Part shown: positions 27,200 through 35,531 of the stretch, in pieces
How the letters are laid out: each line of letters opens with the position of its first letter
Position numbering within the stretch: the first letter of the stretch is position 1
From: JAFNAG01 sp963824985
Lineage (GTDB): Bacteria; Acidobacteriota; UBA6911
Reading direction: 5' to 3'
NCBI GenBank assembly: GCA_963824985.1
Contig: CAWGRQ010000031.1
Coordinates: 1-64,000, forward strand
Length of the DNA stretch: 64,000 nt
Made by a program: the position numbers and the translations under genes
The notes under the pieces: generated by a model
The model's database searches: none
Seen by the model: only the letters and a program-made list of their open reading frames with translations
Told to the model about the DNA's origin: nothing

Positions 27200-27232
27200 A
27201 TGAGCAGATGGATTCATAAAATGGAGCCTTAA
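27200..27232 (+). CDS. Possible leader peptide upstream of msrP
   Basis: A ten-codon frame, MSRWIHKMEP, starts at the ATG at 27200 with GAGG 11 nt upstream and stops at 27230-27232. The stop overlaps the 5' arm of the terminator-like hairpin at 27231-27255. It contains Trp and an internal Met. The arrangement resembles transcription attenuation, but short frames arise by chance and there is no comparative evidence. Confidence 0.3.
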   Translation: MSRWIHKMEP

Positions 27233-27263
27233 ACCTCTGGAGTCTCCGGGGGTTTTTCTTTTC
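27231..27263 (+). terminator. Intrinsic terminator-like hairpin just before msrP (possible attenuator)
   Basis: AAACCTCTGG pairs with CCGGGGGTTT over 10 bp (two G-U pairs) around the loop AGTCT, followed by TTTTTCTTTTC. It ends about 18 nt before the msrP ATG, with the msrP ribosome site AGGAG in between. Position and orientation would stop transcription entering msrP unless the hairpin is prevented. Confidence 0.55.
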
Positions 27264-27280
27264 AATCAGGAGCGACTGTC

Positions 27281-28249
27281 ATGCTTGTCAAGCGCGCCGA
27301 TAACATCCGGGCATCCGAAATCACCCCGAAAGAATTGTATGTGAACCGCCGCAAGTTTATGACCGGCATCGGGATGTCCGCAGCTTCCGCGATCGCCGCC
27401 CGGTTTCTGTCCGGCGCCGAGGATGCCTCCGCCAGCATCACGCAATCCGGTACCCGACTCAACTATGTCAAGAGCGACCTGAGCACGCACGGCGAGGACC
27501 TTACCCCCTATAATTCCATTGCCACCTACAACAACTTCTATGAATTCGGCAGCGACAAGGAGGATCCTTCCCTATACGCATCGAGTCTGCAGACAAGTCC
27601 GTGGACCATTGCAATTGAAGGGGAGGTCAAGGCGCGGCGAAAGTATGATGTGGATGCCATTCTCAGGATGCATCCTGCGCTCGAGGAGCGCGTCTACCGG
27701 CTGCGCTGCGTCGAGGGGTGGTCCATGGTGATCCCGTGGATCGGAATTCCCTTCAGCTCTGTCATCAGGGTGCTGGAGCCGTCATCGAAGGCGAAATTCG
27801 TCGCATTTGAAACCCTATATGACGTAAAACAGATGCCCGGACAGCGCCGGGACGTCTTGCAATGGCCTTATGTGGAAGGGTTGCGCATGGACGAAGCCAT
27901 GCACCCCCTGACCATCCTGGCTGTGGGTCTGTACGGTGAACCCCTGCCCAAGCAGGACGGTGCTCCGATCCGCCTGGTCGTGCCCTGGAAATATGGATTC
28001 AAGAGCATCAAGTCCATCGTCAAGATCCGGTTCGTGGAACGTCAGCCGTCCACCGCCTGGAACCTGTCGGCGCCGAATGAATATGGGTTTTACTCCAACG
28101 TCAATCCCGAGGTCGATCACCCGCGCTGGAGTCAGAAAACCGAGCGGCGCATCGGAGAATTCTTCAAGCGCAAAACCTTGATGTTCAACGGTTACGCGGA
28201 TCAGGTGGCAGGCATGTACGCCGGCATGGATTTGCGGAAGTACTTTTGA
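27281..28249 (+). CDS. msrP: MsrP, periplasmic methionine sulfoxide reductase catalytic subunit
   Basis: Molybdopterin enzyme that reduces methionine sulfoxide in envelope proteins. It is exported folded through Tat: the signal contains NRRKFMTG at residues 22-29 followed by a hydrophobic stretch. The molybdenum-ligand cysteine is in YRLRCVEGWSMVIPW, and the cofactor region PIRLVVPWKYGFKSIKSIV matches YedY/MsrP. The 322 residues are a normal length. The ATG at 27281 follows AGGAG. The haem subunit gene msrQ lies directly downstream. The leader carries a terminator-like hairpin and a possible leader peptide. Confidence 0.95.
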   Translation: MLVKRADNIRASEITPKELYVNRRKFMTGIGMSAASAIAARFLSGAEDASASITQSGTRLNYVKSDLSTHGEDLTPYNSIATYNNFYEFGSDKEDPSLYASSLQTSPWTIAIEGEVKARRKYDVDAILRMHPALEERVYRLRCVEGWSMVIPWIGIPFSSVIRVLEPSSKAKFVAFETLYDVKQMPGQRRDVLQWPYVEGLRMDEAMHPLTILAVGLYGEPLPKQDGAPIRLVVPWKYGFKSIKSIVKIRFVERQPSTAWNLSAPNEYGFYSNVNPEVDHPRWSQKTERRIGEFFKRKTLMFNGYADQVAGMYAGMDLRKYF

Positions 28250-28282
28250 TCCGAACCCGCCGGAAGCTTTCGGCTGCGCGAT

Positions 28283-28912
28283 TTGCGAAAACAGGAGGAA
28301 GCAGCTCTGACCGGAAAAACAGGGAAGAGATTTGCCGCCAAGATGCCGGTGTGGGTGCTTTGCCTGATCCCGTTGGCGCGGCTCGTCTGGAAGGGTTTCC
28401 ATGGCGGGCTGGGAGCCAATCCGATCGAGTTCATCACCCTTTCCACGGGCACATGGACCCTTACCTTCCTCATGGCGACCCTGGCCATTACCCCCCTCCG
28501 GACCCTTACGCGGCAATCGTGGCTGATTCGATATCGCAGGCTGATCGGGTTGTTCGCATTTTTCTATGGAACCCTGCACTTTTCCACCTACGTCTGGCTC
28601 GACAAGTTTTTCGATGTCCCGGAGATGGTCAAAGATGTTTTCAAGCGGCCGTTCATTACTGCCGGATTTTTCGCATTCCTGCTGCTGATCCCGTTGGCAG
28701 CCACTTCAACGGCCGCATCCATCCGACGGCTCGGCGGTCGCAGGTGGCTTTGGTTGCACAGATTAATCTATTTGAGTGCCACTTCCGCCGTGGTTCATTT
28801 CTGGTGGAAGGTCAAGGCCGACACGCGCATCCCCTTTGTTTACGCATCCATTCTGGCGGTGTTGCTGGCCTACCGGCTCATCGCCTGGAGACTGCGCCAG
28901 CGGCAGGCATGA
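28283..28912 (+). CDS. msrQ: MsrQ, membrane haem b subunit of the MsrPQ system
   Basis: Inner-membrane cytochrome of the ferric-reductase-like fold that passes electrons from the quinone pool to MsrP. Transmembrane helices and haem histidines are visible: FAFFYGTLHFSTYVWL, LWLHRLIYLSATSAVVHFWW. The start is unclear. The frame opens at a TTG at 28283, but the strong AGGAGG at 28293-28298 lies inside it and points to a CTG at 28307, or possibly to the ATG at 28343. All three give a protein beginning just before the first helix. It is 33 bp downstream of the msrP stop, in one operon. Confidence 0.92.
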   Translation: MRKQEEAALTGKTGKRFAAKMPVWVLCLIPLARLVWKGFHGGLGANPIEFITLSTGTWTLTFLMATLAITPLRTLTRQSWLIRYRRLIGLFAFFYGTLHFSTYVWLDKFFDVPEMVKDVFKRPFITAGFFAFLLLIPLAATSTAASIRRLGGRRWLWLHRLIYLSATSAVVHFWWKVKADTRIPFVYASILAVLLAYRLIAWRLRQRQA

Positions 28913-28967
28913 AAGCCGCGGCTTATTACTCGTATTCATAATCACTCCATTGTTTGCTTGCGGGCTT

Positions 28968-29012
28968 CCAGGGATGATTCGATCAAGCCGCATTCCCTCT
29001 CTTAATGCAAGA
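28968..29012. repeat. 45-bp repeat shared with 52680-52722
   Basis: CCAGGGATGATTCGATCA is followed by GCCGCATTCCCTCTCTTA; the other copy differs at a few positions. It is intergenic in both places. Function unknown. Confidence 0.5.
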
Positions 29013-29029
29013 TCGGATGGAGAATCGGA

Positions 29030-29420
29030 TACAGGAACAGCTCCTCATGCGCCATGGCGCACCTGGTGACGCATGAAAAAGACTGGCAGCAGGGGGATAC
29101 CGTCGGGGTCGCTATCGGAATCGGAATCGTTTTCGATTTCGATAGCGATTCCGATGCCGATCCCGATGTTTAGTGGATGTAGAGCCTATTTTCGGAGCAG
29201 CTTCTCATGCGCTATGGCGCACCCGGTGACGCATGAAAAAGACTGGCAGCAGAGGAGATACCGTCGGGGTCGCTATCGGAATCGGGGTCGGTCACGGTTT
29301 CGATAGCGACGGCGATTGCGACCTCGATTCCGATTCCGACCCCGATGGCTGGTGGATGTAGACTTTATTTTCGGAACAGCTTCTCATGCGCCTATGGCGC
29401 ACCCGGTGACGCATGAAAAT
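29030..29420. repeat. Tandem array of a ~160-176 bp unit (two full and one partial copies)
   Basis: Units begin near 29033, 29193 and 29371. Each has GGAACAGCTYCTCATGCG, an NGGCGCA palindrome, GGTGACGCATGA, and then GTCGGGGTCGCTATCGGAAT with an inverted counterpart of CGATTCCGA repeats. The third unit stops after the first part. There is no coding potential. Confidence 0.7.
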
Positions 29421-29449
29421 GTTTTGTGCTCTCATCGCGCGTTCTCTGC

Positions 29450-29702
29450 GCCGCCCTTTCAGGGCTGTTGCCAGCTCTCCCGTTTTCCCAGGGCTCACGC
29501 CCTGGGCTTTGTTGCACCATCCCTTCGGGATTACGGCAGTCGTGAACTGCCCGACCCTTCGGGATTGTTGCAGTCATAAACTGCCTAACTCTTCAGGATT
29601 GTTGCGGTCGTGAGCGGCTAAGCCCTTAAAGGGCGCAATAGCACAGCCCAGGGCGTAAGCCCTGGGTTAAGGTGCCGAGATTTCAAGCCCTGAAAGGGCG
29701 GC
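29450..29702. mobile_element. 253-bp palindromic element with perfect 17-bp ends
   Basis: GCCGCCCTTTCAGGGCT at 29450-29466 is the exact complement of 29686-29702. CCCAGGGC...GCCCTGGG pairs lie just inside each end. The middle holds three tandem copies of an approximately 34-bp unit starting CCCTTCGGGATT and ending near GAACTGCC. It occupies the gap between msrQ and the M20 peptidase. Confidence 0.65.
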
Positions 29703-29806
29703 ACAGGGATGGAAGAGTGAATTGGCGCCACATTCGGTCTTATTTTCGGAACAGGCTTTGGCGGGCCGCCTGAGCATAAAAAGCCCTCAGGCTGTAACCG
29801 GGATTG

Positions 29807-31108
29807 TCATTTTTGGCCTATGCCGGCGCCCGCCGGCATGGAACCCGACGGTTCAGCTTTTGCAGAGGCGAGAGAGACGGCCAGGAGCAGGACACGCTGC
29901 GTTCCCTTCCACGAGTCCGTTGTATCGAAGGCCTCGGCTAGTGAATGCGCGCCAGTCCCCTTCCCGCCTCCCCCGACCGTGATGGCCGGGATGCCCATAC
30001 TCATCGGCAGATTCGAGTCCGTGGAGCCGTTGCCCAGGGGGCTCTCGAGGTCCAGCGCCCTGGAAACCGAACGCGCCATTTGAACGATTGGGGATGATTC
30101 TCGGGTCATTCCTGCCGGGCGGTCGCCCACCAGCGTGACTTCCACGGACAGAGCGGTGCTGTTCCAGCGTGCATTTTCTTCGACTTTCGCCTGCTCGACG
30201 GCACGGTGGAATTTCGTATCCAGTTCCTGCAGCGCGTGCGCGTCCGGGGAGCGCAGATCCATTTCCATCCAGGCGTCGTAGGCTATCGAGTTTACGGATG
30301 TACCGCCGCCGATCCGTCCGACATTGAAGGTGGCTTTGGGTTTTGAGGGGACCGTAAAGTCCGCGATCTTGCCGATGGCACGGCCGAGGGCATGGACCGG
30401 GTTGACCAGGCCGAAGGCGCCGTAACTGTGCCCGCCGGGTCCTTTGTAGGTAACCTTGTAACGATGGCTTCCGACCGCAACATTGGTAATGCCGTACCCG
30501 CTACCGTCGATCGAAACAAAACTGTCGATGGCGCCCTTGGGAGAATCGGCAAAAAGCCTCTTCACGCCGCGCAGATCCCCAAGTCCTTCCTCCCCGACAT
30601 TGGCGACAAAGGTGATGGTTCCGGGAGTCTGAATCCTGGCCTGCTGCAGAGAGCGAATCACGCCGACCAGCACCGCCAGGCCGCGGCAATTGTCTCCAAT
30701 GCCGGGCCCCTTGATGACCGTGCCGGAACGGGAAGTCTTCACGTTGGTCCCTTCGGGAAAAACCGTGTCCAGGTGCGCCGCCAGAACCAGATGCGGGTGC
30801 AATCCGCTTCCCGGCCGGTCGCCCAGGACATTACCGGCGGCGTCAATATGGACATCTTTGAGGCCCAGGGCCTCAAATGTCTTTTCGAGGAGTCGCGCCC
30901 TCTCCCCTTCCTGGAAGGGAGGAGCAGCCACCTCGCAGAACCGGATCTGGTCTTCGATGACGCGACCCTCGTTCTGTCGTATGGCATCCAGAGCGGCGCG
31001 GACCGCGGCATCCTGCATCAGGCGCGACCCGGCATCCGGATTCAACTGGGCGTAAGCGCCGCCGATGGCAGCCAAAGTAATCGCGAGCAGACAACAGAAT
31101 CGCCTCAT
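29807..31108 (-). CDS. Exported M20-family metallopeptidase
   Basis: Secreted zinc aminopeptidase/dipeptidase-like protein of 433 residues with a signal peptide (residues 1-20, cleavage after AYA). Metal and catalytic residues of the M20 clan are visible in order: LAAHLDTVFP, PGIGDNCRGLAV, VANVGEEGLGDL, SIDGSG and GTGAHSLAEAFD. The dimerisation domain with GPGGHSYGAFG lies in the middle. The ATG at 31108 follows AAGGAG 6 nt upstream. It is 35 bp downstream of the M28 peptidase gene on the same strand, so the two form a secreted-peptidase operon. The substrate specificity is not determined. Confidence 0.88.
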   Translation of the reverse strand: MRRFCCLLAITLAAIGGAYAQLNPDAGSRLMQDAAVRAALDAIRQNEGRVIEDQIRFCEVAAPPFQEGERARLLEKTFEALGLKDVHIDAAGNVLGDRPGSGLHPHLVLAAHLDTVFPEGTNVKTSRSGTVIKGPGIGDNCRGLAVLVGVIRSLQQARIQTPGTITFVANVGEEGLGDLRGVKRLFADSPKGAIDSFVSIDGSGYGITNVAVGSHRYKVTYKGPGGHSYGAFGLVNPVHALGRAIGKIADFTVPSKPKATFNVGRIGGGTSVNSIAYDAWMEMDLRSPDAHALQELDTKFHRAVEQAKVEENARWNSTALSVEVTLVGDRPAGMTRESSPIVQMARSVSRALDLESPLGNGSTDSNLPMSMGIPAITVGGGGKGTGAHSLAEAFDTTDSWKGTQRVLLLAVSLASAKAEPSGSMPAGAGIGQK

Positions 31109-31142
31109 GTGTTTCTCCTTCAACCGACATCTGGGAACGCCT

Positions 31143-33440
31143 CTATTTTTTGGGCTTTTCCGGCGCAGGCGGGGGGACTTTTTTGATTTCCACCACACCT
31201 GACCGTTCGAGGTTCTGAATCGCGTTGGCGACTGCCTCCAGATCCACGTCCGGCGCATCCGGCGACAGCATATAAGCGAACTTCATGTCGCTGTTGCCGG
31301 TGACCAGGTTCCCGCACTCCGCCCGCACCAATTGATAGATATCCAGGATGCTGCGCGTGCCGTCGATGGCGATGTTGATTTCGCTCGACGAGAGTCCCGG
31401 CAATCCACTGGCCCCGCCCCTCCCGCCGCCGCGTCCGCCAGCCGCAGGGGCCGGCGGCTGCGCAGGCTGGCCTTGCGTCTGTCCAGCCTGTCCGCGGCCC
31501 TGGGCTTGCACCTGTCCGGCCTGGGCTGGTGCCGCTCCCTCGCCACGACCGCCACCGGCTCCCCGGCCCCGGCCGCCCTGGTTCCGCTTCTGGGCCTCTT
31601 CCGAGTAGATCTTGAACAGGCGCCGCGGCACCATCAGTGAGTACTCGCGTTCCTTGTCGGTAAGCGTGATCGGCGTGGGTGTCGCGCCAATCGCAGCACA
31701 GCGATCGCGATAGGCCGCTTCAAGGATTTTCGTATTGGCATCTCGCGTGCTTTCCAGAGCGGCGACGAGCGGTTTGAGGCCGGCGGTCAGGCTGGCGTCT
31801 TTCGACAAAGTGAGCACCGATTCGACGCCCCCCTTCGCGCGGTTAAATGCGCCGCCGATCTTGGTTTGGGCAGCTTTATACTGGTCGTAGAGTTTGGCCG
31901 GCTCATTCCCCAACAACCGGATCGACTGGCGGGTGACCTCCGCAATCCATTTCTCCCCGTTTGCCGCCGCTTCCCAGGCGAGCGTCCGCGCTTCAGGAGC
32001 GCCTGCCGTGGCCAGGTAATAGAAAGCCGCGGCTGCCATGAAGCTGGTGCGCTTCAATTCGGTCGGGTCAACGTAAATGATGCGGTCGTGGCTGCTGTGA
32101 TAAAAATTATCCGGCCAGTGATTAAACTGCATGGCCGGGATGCCGCCATTGTTGAAAACCGAATGGTCGCTCCCCGACGTAATTGCGGCAACCGGACACA
32201 AGCGATAATTGAACTGGCCATTATCCCCCTGCTGGGTCCTGATTTCCGTTTGATCGACGAACCGGAGCAGGCTGGCCATCAGGTCGTTCAGATAACTCGG
32301 CAGCGAGTCCGGCGTCATCTTCATCCGGAGATAAGCGTCGGTCAGCTTCAGGTTTGCGCCGGTCATATCGAAATTGAGCGCCGCGATCAGCTTGTCCTGC
32401 AATTCAGGATGCTTGTTCATGAATGCGGTCGACCCCGAGATCTCCGGTCCCCAGATAAACCGGATGGTGCGCTTTGGGCGTGGCAGATCTCCGTCCCGGA
32501 TCAGGCGGGCAAGCGTGCGGCCCACCTCGAGGATGGTCGCGACCCCCGTACAATTGTCATTCGCGCCGGGGGTCGCGATGGTCTCGTATGCGTGTGCGAC
32601 GGTGATCAGCTCGCCGGCGTTCGGGTCGGTCCCCGGGATCGACGCCGAGAGCACATTCATCCGGCTCGGGTAGGTTTTGGCCCGCACGTGCGCCTTCACC
32701 ACGACCTTTTGCCCGCGGTCCAGGTAGTCTCGCAATTCGTAGAATTGACGAAGCGTCAAAACAAACCCGAAACCGCCGGTTTCCGGCCGCGCCGAGACGC
32801 TTGACCAGCCCAACTGATCCAGGGTGTAACCCGCTGAATTTGCACTCACTCCCGCGCTCCCGGTGCCAAGAGCGCCGACCGCACCGCGCTGCAGCCCGCC
32901 GGTAAAAGCCTGACCGACACTGCCGCTTCCAAGCACGATCTTCCCTTTGACGTCCTTGCCCGCGTAGTCAGCCTCGCGTCCCTGGCCGACATAAACAACC
33001 TCTGTTTCCACGTCGGCGTTCATGCTTCCCTGCGCCAGCGCGGTCGGGACCATGGTAAGGCTGGCCAGCTTCTTTTGGGTCGGCTGCATGAGCCAGAGAT
33101 CCGCCTCTTCGGCGTCCCACTGGTCGCGGGACGGGAAGTACTCCAGCTGCACGTCGGACAGGCCATACTGTTTAGCCATCTTCTCGAGATAGGCGGATTC
33201 GAAGTAGGTGTTCGCATACTCCTCCTCCTGCCGGTTGCGGTTGACGGCCAGGATCTGAACGTGCTGATACGCCTCTTCACCGGAGGTCTCATTCAGGATC
33301 GCATCGCGGATGTTCGCGGGCACCAGGCACCGGTCAACCGGTCCCTGGGCTACGCCACCAACACCGCAAAGCACGGCGGACAAAACAATAAGCAGACCCA
33401 CGGTCTGTCGACGGGGGAGAAGTTCGCTCGGAGATTTCAT
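31143..33440 (-). CDS. Exported M28-family peptidase with PA domain
   Basis: Secreted zinc peptidase of 765 residues. It has a signal peptide (1-32), a protease-associated insert (about 130-230), and the M28 core with ligands in VAHAYET, GANDNCTGVA, GPEISGS, LNFDMTGA and FYHSSHDRI. The first ligand motif is AHAYE rather than the usual SHxDS, a natural variation in some family branches. After residue 600 comes a C-terminal extension with a Gly/Arg/Gln-rich low-complexity tract (GGRGRGAGGGRGEG and further), then an acidic helical tail ending in a Pro/Lys-rich stretch. It is the first gene of a two-gene unit with the M20 peptidase. Confidence 0.87.
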   Translation of the reverse strand: MKSPSELLPRRQTVGLLIVLSAVLCGVGGVAQGPVDRCLVPANIRDAILNETSGEEAYQHVQILAVNRNRQEEEYANTYFESAYLEKMAKQYGLSDVQLEYFPSRDQWDAEEADLWLMQPTQKKLASLTMVPTALAQGSMNADVETEVVYVGQGREADYAGKDVKGKIVLGSGSVGQAFTGGLQRGAVGALGTGSAGVSANSAGYTLDQLGWSSVSARPETGGFGFVLTLRQFYELRDYLDRGQKVVVKAHVRAKTYPSRMNVLSASIPGTDPNAGELITVAHAYETIATPGANDNCTGVATILEVGRTLARLIRDGDLPRPKRTIRFIWGPEISGSTAFMNKHPELQDKLIAALNFDMTGANLKLTDAYLRMKMTPDSLPSYLNDLMASLLRFVDQTEIRTQQGDNGQFNYRLCPVAAITSGSDHSVFNNGGIPAMQFNHWPDNFYHSSHDRIIYVDPTELKRTSFMAAAAFYYLATAGAPEARTLAWEAAANGEKWIAEVTRQSIRLLGNEPAKLYDQYKAAQTKIGGAFNRAKGGVESVLTLSKDASLTAGLKPLVAALESTRDANTKILEAAYRDRCAAIGATPTPITLTDKEREYSLMVPRRLFKIYSEEAQKRNQGGRGRGAGGGRGEGAAPAQAGQVQAQGRGQAGQTQGQPAQPPAPAAGGRGGGRGGASGLPGLSSSEINIAIDGTRSILDIYQLVRAECGNLVTGNSDMKFAYMLSPDAPDVDLEAVANAIQNLERSGVVEIKKVPPPAPEKPKK

Positions 33441-33840
33441 AGGTGTTCCTTCCGGATACGTCTGCTTCGCCCGCCACCAGGAAACGGGGAGAGCGCGCTC
33501 GAGTTTCGGGAAAAAGTTTCAGGGTTTCCGGGTGAGAATAGCACGAATCGACGGGCAGATCATGCGGGATTCTCCGAATCTCGGGGCAGACTGGAGCGGC
33601 TCATGAGTCCGAACGATTCATAAACTTATGTTGCAAACGAATGAAATCCGGTTTGTGGTGCCGGGATTTTTTCAGGACAAAAGGATTTCAGAACACGGAA
33701 GAACGCGGATGAACACGCATCGCCACCTTCATTTCGACAAAACGGGAATTCCGCATGCAACCGGTAATTTGCCGGTACAATATCCTGGATTTTCGAGAAC
33801 AAACGGCAGGGCTGGCACGTAGATCCAGTGCGAGGAAGCA
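33441..33840. other. Intergenic region between M28 peptidase and ECF sigma genes
   Basis: 400 bp between divergent genes. A partial copy of the short GCGGATGAAC repeat lies at 33689-33720. A TACAAT at 33776-33781 might be a -10 element for the sigma operon, but no good -35 accompanies it. Confidence 0.4.
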
Positions 33841-34443
33841 ATGACCCGCGGGGAGCAGACGGAAGCAACCGGTCTCCAGCCGGAGATCCGGGAACAGGAG
33901 ATTCTGACCCAGCTCCAGGCGGGCGAGCGAGGCAATCTGGGACTGTTGATCGATCATTATGGAGCCGATCTCATGAGTTATCTTGTGGCGGTCGTGGGCA
34001 AGCGGGACATGGCCGAAGATGTATTTCAGGATACCTGGGTTCGCGTCATGGAGCGCATCCGCCGGTTCGACGCCACCCGGAGTTTTCGCCCCTGGCTTTT
34101 CCGTGTCGCCAGAAACCTCGCCTACGACCGGATGCGACTGCTGCGCTGGAGGAGCCGGTTGCGGATCGGCGCCCCGGACCGTGAGGATGATATGATCGAT
34201 GTCGCCGCTCCCGGGGATTTTCGCGAAGGGATGATGGCGGAACAGGTGGTGAAGGTGCTTCTGGCGGGGCTCGATCCGGCGCTCCGCGAAGTGATCTGGT
34301 TGCGGTATTACGGGGAGATGAGCTATGAGCAGATCGCCGGTCAGTGCCGTCTCCCGTTAGGGACCGTCAAGAGCAGGCTGGCCCGTGCGTTGGACCAATT
34401 CGCCCATCGATACCGGCACCTGAAGGGAACCGCACATGGCTGA
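33841..34443 (+). CDS. ECF-type RNA polymerase sigma factor
   Basis: Group 4 sigma factor of 200 residues. Region 2 reads LIDHYGADLMSYL, DMAEDVFQDTWVRVM and SFRPWLFRVARNLAYD. Region 4 reads REVIWLRYYGEMSYEQIA and LPLGTVKSRLARALDQ, a helix-turn-helix for the -35 element. The ATG at 33841 follows GAGGAAG. It overlaps the next gene by 8 bp (ATGGCTGA). The downstream product has the zinc-finger pattern of an anti-sigma factor, so activity is probably held in check at the membrane. Target promoters are unknown. Confidence 0.93.
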   Translation: MTRGEQTEATGLQPEIREQEILTQLQAGERGNLGLLIDHYGADLMSYLVAVVGKRDMAEDVFQDTWVRVMERIRRFDATRSFRPWLFRVARNLAYDRMRLLRWRSRLRIGAPDREDDMIDVAAPGDFREGMMAEQVVKVLLAGLDPALREVIWLRYYGEMSYEQIAGQCRLPLGTVKSRLARALDQFAHRYRHLKGTAHG

Positions 34444-34921
34444 AACAAACCTGGATTGCCTCGAAGTCTGCGCCACCCTGCTGAAGAACGCGGTTTCCGC
34501 TTCCCAGGAGGTTCAGTGGCCCTCCCGGGTTGCGGACCACCTGCGGGGATGCGAAGACTGCCGCCTATACGCCGAAGGCCTGCGCCTGGCACCGCGGCTA
34601 TTCGCCGACGCTTCCCTCTACCATCCGGCACTCCGGCAGCGAAGCCTGGCGGCGATACACGAAGCGCACGGCTCCCGAGACCTCAAGCTGGGACTGCTGC
34701 TGGCGCCGCCCGTGATGGTGTTCCTGCTGTTGTCTTTTCTCATCCCGGCTTATTTCTGCGAGCAGCTGCTTTCGTCGTTATTCGATTCCGCCTTGACCGC
34801 ATGGCTCATCAGCCTGGTGGCCGTCTGGACCATCGGGGGAACCGCAGGCGGGATTTGCCTGGCTATGCTCTTGCGGCGCCATATGCAGGGAAACAGATTT
34901 ACGGAGGCATCGTATGGTTAA
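34436..34921 (+). CDS. Membrane anti-sigma factor (zf-HC2-like)
   Basis: This 161-residue protein has an N-terminal zinc-finger motif (VADHLRGCEDC, HxxxCxxC) typical of ZAS-type anti-sigma domains. Two transmembrane helices follow near residues 85-110 (PPVMVFLLLSFLIPAYF) and 120-145. It overlaps the sigma gene start-to-stop by 8 bp, so translation is probably coupled. It is inferred to bind the sigma factor at the inner membrane and release it on an unknown envelope signal. The next gene also overlaps by 8 bp. Confidence 0.8.
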   Translation: MAETNLDCLEVCATLLKNAVSASQEVQWPSRVADHLRGCEDCRLYAEGLRLAPRLFADASLYHPALRQRSLAAIHEAHGSRDLKLGLLLAPPVMVFLLLSFLIPAYFCEQLLSSLFDSALTAWLISLVAVWTIGGTAGGICLAMLLRRHMQGNRFTEASYG

Positions 34922-35426
34922 GACCAAGATCATCAAACTTCTCCAGGTCTACCTCGTTTGCGTGGCGGCGCTGTTCATCATTATGGTGGGATTATCCTTG
35001 AGCAGCCACTCGTTCATTCGGGGCAGCGGATTTCCCATGTTGGCGGCGCTGGCCATCTGGATGATCGGCTCGCTGGTGCTGCTCGGAATCTTTACCTGGA
35101 TCGGTATCGGCATCGCCGTTTACTATGACGCCAAACAGCGCGGCATGGAGCCGCTTCTGTGGGCGCTGGTGGCAACGCTGGTCCCCTACCTGCTCGGGTT
35201 GATTGCGTACCTTATCGTACGTCACCCGGTGCAGTCAGCCTGCCCATCATGCGGCCAGGCCATCACCTTGAACGACGTATATTGCCGGTCCTGTGGAGGA
35301 CCCGTCCAGGCTCAATGCCCGTCCTGCGGCCGCCCGTCAGCGCCGGCTGCCCGCTTTTGCCCGCATTGCGGAACCCCGATGGGCGATCGTCCCGCGCCCT
35401 CAGCAGGACGCCCGGTAGTCCTGTAA
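34914..35426 (+). CDS. Membrane protein with C-terminal double zinc ribbon
   Basis: 170 residues with transmembrane helices near 14-32 and 40-75 and a cytoplasmic tail. The tail holds four CxxC motifs as two zinc ribbons: CPSCGQ, CRSCGG, CPSCGR and CPHCGT. DZR-type ribbons often act as protein- or nucleic-acid-binding tails, and the function is not known. It overlaps the anti-sigma gene by 8 bp and is therefore part of the operon; it may help sense or relay the envelope signal, which is inference only. Confidence 0.75.
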   Translation: MVKTKIIKLLQVYLVCVAALFIIMVGLSLSSHSFIRGSGFPMLAALAIWMIGSLVLLGIFTWIGIGIAVYYDAKQRGMEPLLWALVATLVPYLLGLIAYLIVRHPVQSACPSCGQAITLNDVYCRSCGGPVQAQCPSCGRPSAPAARFCPHCGTPMGDRPAPSAGRPVVL

Positions 35427-35531
35427 GAAATCCGGGTGCAGTCTCCTCTCCTGATGCCGGAACTGATCCGGTTTTGCCGCCGATTTCACATTCATGTTTG
35501 AAAGGGATTCAGCAAACATGGGGGAATTACG

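Noticed and set aside
29030..29702. Repeated units considered as a CRISPR array
   Set aside because: Units are 34 bp or 160-176 bp without unique spacers of constant length, and no cas gene is nearby.
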